Positions 13,981-20,662 of a stretch of DNA of 23,218 nt are shown in pieces. The stretch covers positions 1 to 23,218 of the forward strand of contig JAZOBF010000022.1 of assembly GCA_045595845.1 (NCBI GenBank), written 5' to 3'. This DNA comes from RGIG3009 sp045595845. Its GTDB lineage: Bacteria > Bacillota > Clostridia > Oscillospirales > Acutalibacteraceae. Under the pieces are notes generated by a model. The model was not told the origin of the DNA. It was given only the letters and a program-made list of their open reading frames with translations, and did not search any database. Position 1 is the stretch's first letter; each line of letters starts with the position of its first letter. The position numbers were made by a program, and so were the translations under genes.

Positions 13981-15290
13981 AAACGAAATTTTCACTAAAC
14001 GCCCTCTTGCATAACGAGCGCGTGATGCTTGTTCTTTCGGTTATCGCGGCTATCGTGATTTGGGCGCTTGTTTCGTTCGGTCCCGGCAACATTCAACAGC
14101 GCACCATCACCGTAACGCAAAAGGTGGATCTTGCGGGTACCATCGCGGGTTATAACGATTTGCGCGTGATTGGTGAGGATACCTTTACCGTCAGTGTAAC
14201 CGTTGAGGGTGCACGTGCGGTCATTTTTAATCTCAACCCCGAGGATATTGATATTCGCCCGTCTTTCTCTGAAATTCAGGGCGCGGGCGTATCAGAAGTA
14301 TCGTTAACCGCTACCAAAGCAAAAGCGGGTTCGTATAGTATCAACGCGGTGTCACCGAGCACCATTACACTGACTTGTGATTATTGGGTTACGGCCAATG
14401 TGCCGCTTACGACCGATATCCACACCATTTCCGTCAAAGACCAAAAAGCACAGCAAATTGGTGACTTGCGCATTGAGTCGAGCGAGATTACGGGCGGTAC
14501 CATTCAGGTGGAAGGCCCGCAGACCGTCGTCAAACGCATTGCAAGCGTTGTGGCAACGGTGGAAGAGGGCTCCGTGATTGAAACGACGACTCGCTTTGCG
14601 GCAAATTTAAAAGCGCTGGATGCCGACGGTAAAGAAGTGGAAACGGCAAACTGCCGTTTTGCCGGTGCCACCGCGGATAACACGCTGGATATTACCGTTC
14701 CCGTTTGGGTGCAAAAACCGGTTACCTTGTCGTACCAGTTGCTGAACAAACCGGAGGGTTTACCGCAAAACGGTTTGGTGAAACTGACGCCCAGTACCAT
14801 CACTTTGGTCGGCGAAGCGGCGGCGCTGGATGCGGCGGCGGGTACGATCGGCAATCTCGGCACCATTGATTTTGATCACCTAACCCCTGCGGATGCCGAA
14901 ACGACCATCACGTTGAATGTTCCGAGCGGCATTAAGGTGCTGGAGGGTAACAGCGTATCGGTGGCGTTGGCAATCGATCAGTATACGACCAAAAAACTGT
15001 CGTATGCGGTGAGCGGGTTGGACGATGTCAAGGTCGAAAATCTGCCTGCTGGCAAAACCATTACCCTGCAAAGTCAGGTGTTATCGGACATCGTTATTTG
15101 CGGAAACGCGGCAACACTCCGCCGCATTACGGCAAAAGACCTTGCGGTAACCTTGGATGCCGCCAGCAATACCGGCACCGGATCGGTACGGTATACGGTG
15201 CGTGTCACCGTTCCGAAATATAACAATGTGTGGGTATACTATGGCAAGGACGATGCCGCAGCCTACCGTTTATACGGCACATTAGAATAA
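13977..15290 (+). CDS. cdaR: CdaA regulator CdaR, YbbR-domain protein
   Basis: A 437-residue protein with one N-terminal helix (about residues 16-34, VMLVLSVIAAIVIWALVSF) and an extracytoplasmic part made of successive YbbR beta-rich domains, seen as recurring SPSTITL / TPSTITLVGEA and V-x-G-x-x-x-V patterns. YbbR proteins are the membrane partners that tune CdaA diadenylate cyclase. The start ATG overlaps the cdaA stop (ATGA), with GGAGG 5 nt upstream. In many Firmicutes glmM follows; here a terminator comes at once, so glmM is not adjacent. Confidence 0.92.
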   Translation: MKTKFSLNALLHNERVMLVLSVIAAIVIWALVSFGPGNIQQRTITVTQKVDLAGTIAGYNDLRVIGEDTFTVSVTVEGARAVIFNLNPEDIDIRPSFSEIQGAGVSEVSLTATKAKAGSYSINAVSPSTITLTCDYWVTANVPLTTDIHTISVKDQKAQQIGDLRIESSEITGGTIQVEGPQTVVKRIASVVATVEEGSVIETTTRFAANLKALDADGKEVETANCRFAGATADNTLDITVPVWVQKPVTLSYQLLNKPEGLPQNGLVKLTPSTITLVGEAAALDAAAGTIGNLGTIDFDHLTPADAETTITLNVPSGIKVLEGNSVSVALAIDQYTTKKLSYAVSGLDDVKVENLPAGKTITLQSQVLSDIVICGNAATLRRITAKDLAVTLDAASNTGTGSVRYTVRVTVPKYNNVWVYYGKDDAAAYRLYGTLE

Positions 15291-15301
15291 TAGCACCAAG
15301 T

Positions 15302-15338
15302 AAAATCCCCGAACCGTACAGGTTCGGGGATTTTTTTT
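15302..15338 (+). terminator. Intrinsic terminator of cdaA-cdaR
   Basis: Perfect 11-bp stem ATCCCCGAACC / GGTTCGGGGAT with loop GTACA, then a T-run. Confidence 0.95.
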
Positions 15339-15360
15339 GCACCCATTCGGGACACGCTCA

Positions 15361-15388
15361 TAGGATGGATAAGGGGAGTCACATCCTA
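15361..15388 (+). repeat. Inverted repeat upstream of cotJA
   Basis: TAGGATG (15361-15367) and CATCCTA (15382-15388), 14 bp apart, in the promoter region of cotJ. No sigma-A promoter is visible in 15339-15398, as expected for a sporulation-sigma operon; a clear sigma-E or sigma-K promoter was not found either. It could be an operator, or chance. Confidence 0.35.
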
Positions 15389-15413
15389 CTATCAAAAAAA
15401 GGAGCGATACACT

Positions 15414-15680
15414 TTGGGCAATGCGTATTACGGCAGACGGCCGTCCATGCGGGGCGTGCCGATGCCTTGCGGACGGCGCACCGCCACTTACGGTATGTAT
15501 GTCGAACCCGATACCCCCGTCACCCCGCAAGAGTGCGAAGACATGGTATTGGCGATGGCGTATGTTCCCGTCCAACAATTTAATACCTTGTTCGAAATTG
15601 AAGAGGGATTTCACCTCGGCACGGTTTTCCCGGAATTGGAAAAACCGTTTATGGGAGGAGGTTGCGGCTGTGGCATATAA
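15414..15680 (+). CDS. cotJA: Spore coat-associated protein CotJA
   Basis: An 88-residue protein starting GNAYYGRRPSMRGVPMP, with the CotJA core TPVTPQECEDMVLAMAYVPVQQF and FEIEEGFHLGTVFPELEKPF, then a Gly/Cys tail (GGGCGCG). CotJA is a small component of the inner spore coat, made in the mother cell. The TTG start has AAGGAG 9 nt upstream. Its 3' end overlaps cotJB by 11 nt. It is the first gene of cotJABC. Confidence 0.93.
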   Translation: MGNAYYGRRPSMRGVPMPCGRRTATYGMYVEPDTPVTPQECEDMVLAMAYVPVQQFNTLFEIEEGFHLGTVFPELEKPFMGGGCGCGI

Positions 15681-15939
15681 ATTAGCGCGCTGTATCCATG
15701 CGTACGATTTTGCTATTTTGGAAATGGGGCTGTATCTCGACACCCACCCCTGTGACACCGCCGCGCTCAAAAAGCGTCAGGAATTACAGGCAAAGCGCAC
15801 CGCTTTGGTAGCAGAATATGAGAGCAAATACGGCCCGTATGTTGTAACCAGCACCGATGCTTGCGGCGATGATTGGAAATGGATCTGCGGCCCGTGGCCG
15901 TGGGAATACGAGAGGGGGAACGGCAATGTGGCAGTATGA
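15670..15939 (+). CDS. cotJB: Spore coat protein CotJB
   Basis: An 89-residue CotJB-family protein: AYKLARCIHAYDFAILEMG, then LYLDTHPCDTAAL and the C-terminal WKWICGPWPWEYE typical of the family. The GTG start has AGGAGG exactly 8 nt upstream, inside the end of cotJA; the ORF remains open upstream to 15421, but that part lacks a ribosome-binding site and overlaps cotJA. Its 3' end overlaps cotJC by 14 nt. It is co-translated as the middle gene of cotJABC. Confidence 0.93.
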   Translation: MAYKLARCIHAYDFAILEMGLYLDTHPCDTAALKKRQELQAKRTALVAEYESKYGPYVVTSTDACGDDWKWICGPWPWEYERGNGNVAV

Positions 15940-16534
15940 GAAAAAACTGCAATATCCTGTTAAAATCGCGAATCCGAATCCGAAATATGCACAGATTATC
16001 ATTTCGCAGTACGGCGGCCCCGACGGCGAACTTGGTGCATCCATGCGGTATTTGTCGCAACGGTATTCCATGCCGTACGACGAATTAAAAGGCATCTTGA
16101 CGGATATCGGTACGGAAGAACTTGCACACATGGAAATGGTCAGCGCAATGGTTTATCAACTCACACGCAATCTCTCGAAGGACGAGATCGTGAAATCCGG
16201 TTTTGTTAAATACTTTGTTGACCATACCAGCGGTGTCTATCCCATTGCCGCGTCGAGCTTGCCGTGGCGTGCCGAATACATCGGCGTGAAAGGCGATGTA
16301 CTCACTGACTTGCACGAAGACTTGGCGGCTGAACAAAAAGCGCGCACGACCTACGACAACTTACTGCGCTTAATCGACGATCCCGATGTGCGCGATCCGC
16401 TCAAATTCTTACGCGAGCGCGAGATCGTACACTATCAACGCTTCGGTGAAGGCCTGCGTCTTGCAACCGACCGCTTGAACAGCAAAAACTTCTACGCGTG
16501 CAACCCGTCGTTTGATAAAAACTGCGGGAAATAA
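15926..16534 (+). CDS. cotJC: Manganese catalase-like spore coat protein CotJC
   Basis: A 202-residue ferritin-like dimanganese catalase domain. The metal-site residues fit the family: E35 (GELG), E65 and H68 in GTEELAHMEM, a Glu in HEDLAAEQ (131-136), and H169 in EREIVHYQRF. It would dismute hydrogen peroxide in or on the coat; CotJC is a known coat protein. ATG 15926 has AGAGGGGG 7 nt upstream; an upstream in-frame ATG at 15857 lies within cotJB and lacks such a site. The last 111 bp recur in diverged form at 18227-18337. Confidence 0.95.
   Translation: MWQYEKKLQYPVKIANPNPKYAQIIISQYGGPDGELGASMRYLSQRYSMPYDELKGILTDIGTEELAHMEMVSAMVYQLTRNLSKDEIVKSGFVKYFVDHTSGVYPIAASSLPWRAEYIGVKGDVLTDLHEDLAAEQKARTTYDNLLRLIDDPDVRDPLKFLREREIVHYQRFGEGLRLATDRLNSKNFYACNPSFDKNCGK
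16424..16534 (+). repeat. Direct repeat, left copy (cotJC 3' end)
   Basis: 111 bp at the end of cotJC, ending with its TAA, matched without gaps by 18227-18337 (8 differences counted by eye). The two copies bracket the hairpin RNA and the pentad-repeat gene. Confidence 0.9.
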
Positions 16535-16544
16535 GCAGAATACC

Positions 16545-16580
16545 AAAAATCGACTTTCCAACAGGGAAGTCGATTTTTTC
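16545..16580 (+). terminator. Intrinsic terminator of cotJABC
   Basis: 13-pair stem (one T-G pair) AAATCGACTTTCC / GGGAAGTCGATTT with loop AACA, then a T-run. Confidence 0.9.
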
Positions 16581-16609
16581 TTGATTTCTTTGCATACGCG
16601 GGGTATAAT
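16581..16609 (+). promoter_or_regulatory. Sigma-A promoter of the hairpin RNA
   Basis: TTGATT (16581-16586), 17-bp spacer, TATAAT (16604-16609). The predicted start, at about 16616, coincides with the first bases of the long inverted repeat. Confidence 0.75.
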
Positions 16610-16615
16610 GTAGTT

Positions 16616-16779
16616 ACCACACAAAACTTAATACTACGCTTGCGACAAGTATGTGTTTTTATTTTGGTAAAAATGCATGCTCTTTTCGCGTACTTGTTGT
16701 AAGCGATAAGTTTTGTGTGGTAGCAAATCGGAGCGGTGCATTTTTCGGTGTGTGCAACTTCGGTTGCACACACTTTTTT
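16616..16779 (+). ncRNA. Candidate structured small RNA or leader RNA, about 164 nt
   Basis: The outer stem is a perfect 16-bp inverted repeat (16615-16630 with 16707-16722; TACCACACAAAACTTA and its complement). Inside, 16637-16653 pairs with 16689-16705 over 17 positions: 14 Watson-Crick and 3 G-U, no mismatch. The apical loop (about 35 nt) can form a small TTTTTA/TAAAAA stem. A single-stranded stretch leads to a terminator hairpin at 16748-16779. A sigma-A promoter sits exactly upstream. The G-U pairs mean the plus-strand RNA folds better than its complement, which argues for RNA function rather than a DNA repeat. It may be a free small RNA or the leader of the gene at 16801. It was not recognised as a known family. 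Confidence 0.6.
16748..16779 (+). terminator. Intrinsic terminator between hairpin RNA and pentad-repeat gene
   Basis: Perfect 11-bp stem GTGTGTGCAAC / GTTGCACACAC with a TTCG tetraloop and six T. It lies 22 bp before the ATG at 16801, so it either ends a small RNA or acts as an attenuator. Confidence 0.93.
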
Positions 16780-16800
16780 ATTTTGCTGAGGGGTAATCTA

Positions 16801-18165
16801 ATGGAAATCACAGCGTTATTTGCATTTTTTGCATTTATTATTGTAGTATTTTTGCTTTCGGCACATCTTGTGATCAATGAATCATCCAAATACGACCAAA
16901 GAGGGTTTAGAGAAAACGGATATCATAAAAATGGCACGATGTACGATGATGAAGGATTTAATAAAGAGGGTTATGATCGTGAAGGGTTTAACAGGCAAGG
17001 ATTCAATAAGCAGGGATTCAACCGACAAGGTTTTGGGAAAGACGGATATAATCGATTGGGGTATGATAAGGACGGTTATAATCGACAAGGTTATGATATA
17101 AGTGGTTATAACCGTTTGGGATATGACAAGGACGGTTATGCACGGAGTGGCTATAACTTGTTGGGATATGACAGGGATGGTTACGATCGGCAAGGATATG
17201 ATAAAGACGGATTCAACAGTCAAGGGTTTAATAGTCAAGGTGTTGACAAAGATGGCTACGACTGTTTAGGATACGACAAGGATGGATATAACAGACAAGG
17301 ATACGATAAATATGGTTATGATCGGGAAGGGTTTGACAGATCGGGATACAATAAGAAAGGTTTTAACTGCAGTGGGTTTAATAAAGACGGATATGACGAA
17401 GAAGGATTTGATATGTTCGGTTATGATCGTCAAGGATTTAATCGAAAAGGTTATAATCGTGGAGGACGACATAAAAACTTCAACGAGAAGGGTATACATA
17501 AAAATGGTACGCGTTATGATGAAAACGGGTATGATGTTGATGGATACGATAAAGATGGTTATGGGAGAGACGGCTATGATCGACACAATTATGATAGAGA
17601 GGGGTATAACAGAGGGGGTTGGGATAAAAACGGATTCACCAGGCAAGGGATTAACAGACAAGGCTGGAATCGAGATGGCTATCATTCTTCGGGATATGAT
17701 AAAGACGGATACGATAGGGACGGTTATAGTCGATATGGGTTTAATCGTGAAGGGTATGATAAAAACGGATATAACAGGCAAGGGTGGAATAAAGAAGGAT
17801 ATAACAAAAGAAATTTCAACAAAAAGGGCATACACAAAAATGGTACTCATTATGATGAAAACGGGTACGATTTTGAAGGATATGATAGAAATGGTTTGGA
17901 TAAATGGGGTGATGATCGAAGCGAGCGATATAAACTTGAGATGAAATTTTCTTCAGGGAATAGACTTCATACAAATGATACAAGAATTCCAACGTGGAAT
18001 AATTCTTTTGATTTGGATGAAGAAATAAAGGCAATAAATGAATATAAAACGGAATATAGGATAAGCATGTCGCGCGATTATCACACGGGCTGGTTTTATA
18101 GTGACAAAGATGACGAAGATCAATATGGAACATATATCGAAGAGGGATTCGACGAAATTCTATGA
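16801..18165 (+). CDS. Single-helix membrane protein with about 66 five-residue repeats
   Basis: 454 residues. One helix (about 4-24, LFAFFAFIIVVFLLSAHLV) is followed by residues 31-370, built of pentads of the form (Y/F)(D/N)(K/R)xG, such as YDKDG, YNRQG and FNREG, and then an unrepeated C-terminal part of about 84 residues containing SFDLDEEIKAINEYKTEYR and WFYSDKDDEDQYG. A seven-residue variant in HKNGTxYDxxG recurs three times. The repeat is regular enough to suggest a fibrous or beta-roll structure, possibly glycine turns with stacked aromatics (inference). ATG 16801 has GAGGGG 7 nt upstream. Base composition is more AT-rich than cotJC. I recognise no function; the location between copies of the cotJC tail suggests acquired DNA. 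Confidence 0.85.
   Translation: MEITALFAFFAFIIVVFLLSAHLVINESSKYDQRGFRENGYHKNGTMYDDEGFNKEGYDREGFNRQGFNKQGFNRQGFGKDGYNRLGYDKDGYNRQGYDISGYNRLGYDKDGYARSGYNLLGYDRDGYDRQGYDKDGFNSQGFNSQGVDKDGYDCLGYDKDGYNRQGYDKYGYDREGFDRSGYNKKGFNCSGFNKDGYDEEGFDMFGYDRQGFNRKGYNRGGRHKNFNEKGIHKNGTRYDENGYDVDGYDKDGYGRDGYDRHNYDREGYNRGGWDKNGFTRQGINRQGWNRDGYHSSGYDKDGYDRDGYSRYGFNREGYDKNGYNRQGWNKEGYNKRNFNKKGIHKNGTHYDENGYDFEGYDRNGLDKWGDDRSERYKLEMKFSSGNRLHTNDTRIPTWNNSFDLDEEIKAINEYKTEYRISMSRDYHTGWFYSDKDDEDQYGTYIEEGFDEIL
16891..17910 (+). repeat. 15-bp tandem repeat array coding for pentads
   Basis: About 66 degenerate 15-bp units (Tyr/Phe, Asp/Asn, Lys/Arg, x, Gly) over 1020 bp, with three 21-bp variants and one 12-bp spacer. Units are mostly not identical at the DNA level, so the array is old and under protein-level constraint rather than freshly expanded. 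Confidence 0.9.
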
Positions 18166-18226
18166 AAGCATTTTCTTTATTTGATAAAACCGAGGTAAAT
18201 AAATCACTTGTCTGACGCTTGTCAGT

Positions 18227-18337
18227 ATCGTATACTGTCAATGCTTCGGTGAAGGCCTGCGTCTTGCAACCGACCGCTTGAACAGCAAAAACTTCTACGC
18301 CTGCAACCCGAGTTTTGACAAAAACTGCGGGAAATAA
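18227..18337 (+). pseudogene. cotJC: Truncated second copy of the cotJC 3' end
   Basis: Encodes the last 30 residues of CotJC unchanged (FGEGLRLATDRL to NCGK and TAA), but has no start codon, no ribosome-binding site and a stop upstream (18200). Relative to 16424-16534 the first part has three amino-acid changes (His to Tyr at the metal ligand H169, Tyr to Cys, Arg to Cys), while the last part differs only at silent codons (GCG/GCC, TCG/AGT, GAT/GAC). The silent pattern means this tail came from a functional but diverged cotJC, not from a recent copy of the neighbour. Confidence 0.9.
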
Positions 18338-18344
18338 CAACCGT

Positions 18345-18383
18345 AAAAAGATATGAGAGAGTTACTTTCTCTCATATCTTTTT
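18345..18383 (+). terminator. Intrinsic terminator after the cotJC remnant
   Basis: Perfect 16-bp stem AAAAAGATATGAGAGA / TCTCTCATATCTTTTT with a 7-nt loop and a T-rich tail; it can also act on the minus strand. Confidence 0.88.
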
Positions 18384-18488
18384 CTTTTTTAAAATACCGT
18401 AAAGCCTCAATTGTGATGCTCCGCGGATATCAGGGCAAAAGTGTGTCGTTTTTTCTATAAATAAGTCAGCAGAATGGGCGCATTTGTG
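18384..18488. other. Non-coding stretch with no recognised feature
   Basis: Part of the gene-free interval 18166-18588, which otherwise holds the cotJC remnant, its terminator and the promoter at 18489. In these bases I see no ORF with a ribosome-binding site, no strong hairpin and no tRNA-like sequence. Confidence 0.5.
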
Positions 18489-18517
18489 TTGACATTTTGA
18501 CAGGCAGATGCTACAAT
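18489..18517 (+). promoter_or_regulatory. Near-consensus sigma-A promoter of the carbohydrate-type operon
   Basis: TTGACA (18489-18494), 17-bp spacer, TACAAT (18512-18517): a perfect -35 and a -10 with one mismatch. The start point near 18524 excludes the in-frame ATG at 18508 as a start codon. Confidence 0.85.
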
Positions 18518-18588
18518 TGACAGAGATAATGCGGGATTTTTTGTTTTTGAGACATCGTTTTCGGAAACCCGCCGAAAGGATACCCAAA

Positions 18589-19218
18589 GTGAACGATATT
18601 AAACTTTTATGGAAAAAGATTATAGGGGATAAATCGCCCGTCCTTTTTCGCTATTCTCCCTCGGAGGATTGGCAGAAATACTGGACTGCCAAAACCGGTA
18701 ACTGGAGTTGCGCTGACGGATGGTTGATTGGTGATGAGCCGGGTAATTTCGGCGGGATTCTTTTGAGTAAAGAAAACTACGAAGAAGACGTGATGATGTC
18801 TTTTACGGTTAAAACCGCTTTGCCTGCTACCCGTGACTTGAATGCGGTTTTTTGCGCGCATTGGGATGAACAGAGCGATTATCTCGGCACATCTTATGTG
18901 TGTGGCCTAAACGGTTGGTATGAACATAAAAGCGGTATCGAGCGGAATGAAGTGGGATGTGAATCGGTTTTATATTCCACAACATCACTTTACCGATATG
19001 TTCCGGGAACAGAGGTGAGAATGACGGTCGGCGCCATAAACGGGCACAGTTTTATGGTGGTTGACGATGTGCTGGTCACCGAACTTATTGATCCCAACCC
19101 CATCAAGGGGGGACATGTCGGGTTTTCTGCATACTGCACGAAATTGATGATCAAAGATATCGAAATCCGGAAAATTTATTGGGAAGAGTTCCTTCAAAAA
19201 TACGAGCCGGAGTATTGA
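18589..19218 (+). CDS. Concanavalin A-like beta-sandwich protein, unknown function
   Basis: A 209-residue protein without signal peptide. The segment WTAKTGNWSCADGWLIGDE, the strands MMSFTVKTAL, LGTSYVCGLNGWYEHKSGIE, and the ending GGHVGFSAYCTKLMIKDIEIRKI follow the pattern of ConA-like lectin/glucanase or DUF1961-type domains (strand-rich, W-x-x-x-x-G-x-W-x-x-x-D-G near the N-terminus, and a closing V-GF...I-D-I). A carbohydrate-related role is inferred from fold and neighbours; no catalytic residues could be assigned. GTG 18589 has GAAAGGA 8 nt upstream; upstream ATGs at 18508 and 18529 lie in or very near the promoter and lack such a site. Confidence 0.7.
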   Translation: MNDIKLLWKKIIGDKSPVLFRYSPSEDWQKYWTAKTGNWSCADGWLIGDEPGNFGGILLSKENYEEDVMMSFTVKTALPATRDLNAVFCAHWDEQSDYLGTSYVCGLNGWYEHKSGIERNEVGCESVLYSTTSLYRYVPGTEVRMTVGAINGHSFMVVDDVLVTELIDPNPIKGGHVGFSAYCTKLMIKDIEIRKIYWEEFLQKYEPEY

Positions 19219-19229
19219 ACGGGTTATAC

Positions 19230-19251
19230 GACAAACCATGGAGAGTTTGTC
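19230..19251 (+). other. Small hairpin between the beta-sandwich gene and degT
   Basis: GACAAAC / GTTTGTC 7-bp stem with 8-nt loop; no clean T-run directly after. It could be an intercistronic processing or weak attenuation element. Confidence 0.3.
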
Positions 19252-19306
19252 TTATAATAAATTTTTTGTGAGTAAATATAGCATATAATTTAAGGAGGAC
19301 ACAACA

Positions 19307-20614
19307 ATGGTCAAGTCAACAGATTTCAGGTACAACACAGGTGCAACAAAAGTTCCGTGGGCGGCGGTAGGCGAAAACTACAATGTGCACGATTTAATGG
19401 AAATTATTAAATTCTTAATGCAAGGTCAAGGCAAAGAGTACGAAGATGCTCTCGAAGCGGTCTGGCAGCAGGTTAAGAAATTGGACGCTTTGGCAACACC
19501 TCCCGGAAAGCTGTCGCTTGGCAGTCAGGTGCAAGCCGCAGAGGAAGCGTGCAACGAGTATCTCGGCACCAACACCTCCACCTTTGTCACCAACGCGACG
19601 GCGGGTTTCGAAATTGCGTATAAGTATGCCAACCTCAAAGAGGGCGATGAGGTCATCGTTCCGGCTATCACCTTTGTCGCGACAATGGCGTACCCTCTGG
19701 CAATTGGTGCAAAGCTTGTCTTTGCGGATGTTGACCCCAAAACCATCAACATGGACCCCGCAGATGTTGCCAGAAAGATTACCGACAAGACCAAGATGAT
19801 TGTTCCGGTACATATCGGTGGTTACCCCGTGGATATGGATCCGATTATGGAACTTGCCAAGAAGCACGATATTGTTGTGCTGGAAGATGCGGCGCACGCA
19901 TTCGGTGCTATGTATAAGGGCAGAAAAATCGGTACCATCGGCGATTTTGCCGCCTTTAGTATGCATGAAGTCAAAAACATCACCTCCTTCGGTGAGGGCG
20001 GTATTGCCACCACCACGGTTCCCGGCTTTGCCGATGAAATGAAGAGAGCAAGATTCTTGGGTCTCGATTTCACTTGCCCCATCAAAGACTGGCTTTACAA
20101 CATCACGCCCATTCGCGGTAAGGAGAAACCGTTTGTCGCGGGTAACTACTCCACTACCGAAATCCAAGGTCTCGGTCTGAAACTTCAGGTGGAAAGAAAC
20201 GAGCAAATCATCGAAGAGAGAAGAAACGCGGCAGCCTATTTGTCCAATCGTTTCAAGGAAAATGACGCCATTATTGCCCAAGACCTCGGCAATGACGAGA
20301 TTAAGCCGACCTTCCATCTGTATCTGTTGCAGATTGATCCGGCTAAGGCGGGTGGCGATATTCAGGTTCTGAAGAAGAAACTGGAAGCTAAGGGCGTAAC
20401 ACAGATTGCTCACTTCGGACCTCTTTACAGATTTAAAGTTGTTCAGGAGATGGGCTACGATTCGGATGAAATTGCCAAAACCTGCCCGAATTGCGAAGAG
20501 GCGTTCTACAAGAGATTTACTCATCTGCCGCTTTACGGTCTTTCGGACGAACAGCTTGAGTACATGGCGGATGCTGTATTGGAATCCGTTAAGGAAATGC
20601 AAGAAGGACGCTAA
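19307..20614 (+). CDS. DegT/DnrJ/EryC1/StrS-family PLP aminotransferase
   Basis: A 435-residue sugar aminotransferase-fold protein that normally transfers an amino group from glutamate to a keto-sugar. Family features: PGKLSLGSQVQAAEEACNEYLG, VTNATAGFEIAYKYANLKEGDEVIVPAITFVATMAYPL, the PLP-binding VLEDAAHAFGAMYKGRKIGTIGDFAAFSMHEVKN with Schiff-base lysine K223, and TSFGEGGIATT. The N-terminal 45 residues carry an extra charged segment. AAGGAGG lies 8 nt before the ATG. The gene is followed 48 bp later by a Gfo/Idh/MocA oxidoreductase, the usual partner that makes the keto-sugar substrate. Arginine is often AGA here, unlike in genes left of 16535. Confidence 0.92.
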   Translation: MVKSTDFRYNTGATKVPWAAVGENYNVHDLMEIIKFLMQGQGKEYEDALEAVWQQVKKLDALATPPGKLSLGSQVQAAEEACNEYLGTNTSTFVTNATAGFEIAYKYANLKEGDEVIVPAITFVATMAYPLAIGAKLVFADVDPKTINMDPADVARKITDKTKMIVPVHIGGYPVDMDPIMELAKKHDIVVLEDAAHAFGAMYKGRKIGTIGDFAAFSMHEVKNITSFGEGGIATTTVPGFADEMKRARFLGLDFTCPIKDWLYNITPIRGKEKPFVAGNYSTTEIQGLGLKLQVERNEQIIEERRNAAAYLSNRFKENDAIIAQDLGNDEIKPTFHLYLLQIDPAKAGGDIQVLKKKLEAKGVTQIAHFGPLYRFKVVQEMGYDSDEIAKTCPNCEEAFYKRFTHLPLYGLSDEQLEYMADAVLESVKEMQEGR

Positions 20615-20662
20615 AAATTAGCCGTTCCCATATTCTGTGATATAACAAGGAGACATTGTGTT

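Noticed and set aside
15421..15669. Extended N-terminus for CotJB
   Set aside because: The upstream open frame overlaps cotJA out of frame; the GTG at 15670 has an ideal Shine-Dalgarno site and the product then starts as CotJB normally does.
16615..16722. Terminal inverted repeats of a MITE or small transposon
   Set aside because: No clear target-site duplication and no transposase; the inner arm deviates only by G-U pairs on one strand and the promoter is phased to the arm, which fits RNA structure better.
16651..16800. In-frame upstream start (ATG 16651) for the pentad-repeat protein
   Set aside because: It would translate through the inner hairpin and the terminator, has no Shine-Dalgarno site, and ATG 16801 has GAGGGG at 7 nt followed directly by a normal membrane helix.
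16891..17910. CRISPR-like or satellite array
   Set aside because: Units are contiguous 15-bp codon-phased repeats without spacers and keep one open frame, so they are protein repeats.
18508..18588. Upstream ATGs (18508, 18529) for the beta-sandwich protein
   Set aside because: ATG 18508 overlaps the -10 box and ATG 18529 is only about 5 nt from the predicted start point; GTG 18589 has a proper ribosome-binding site.
19284..19289. TATAAT just before the degT gene as a -10 box
   Set aside because: A transcript from it would begin inside the Shine-Dalgarno sequence, and no -35 lies at a proper distance.
19415..20602. Long minus-strand open frame (395 codons) opposite degT
   Set aside because: Shadow of the aminotransferase gene; no Shine-Dalgarno site and no recognisable domain.
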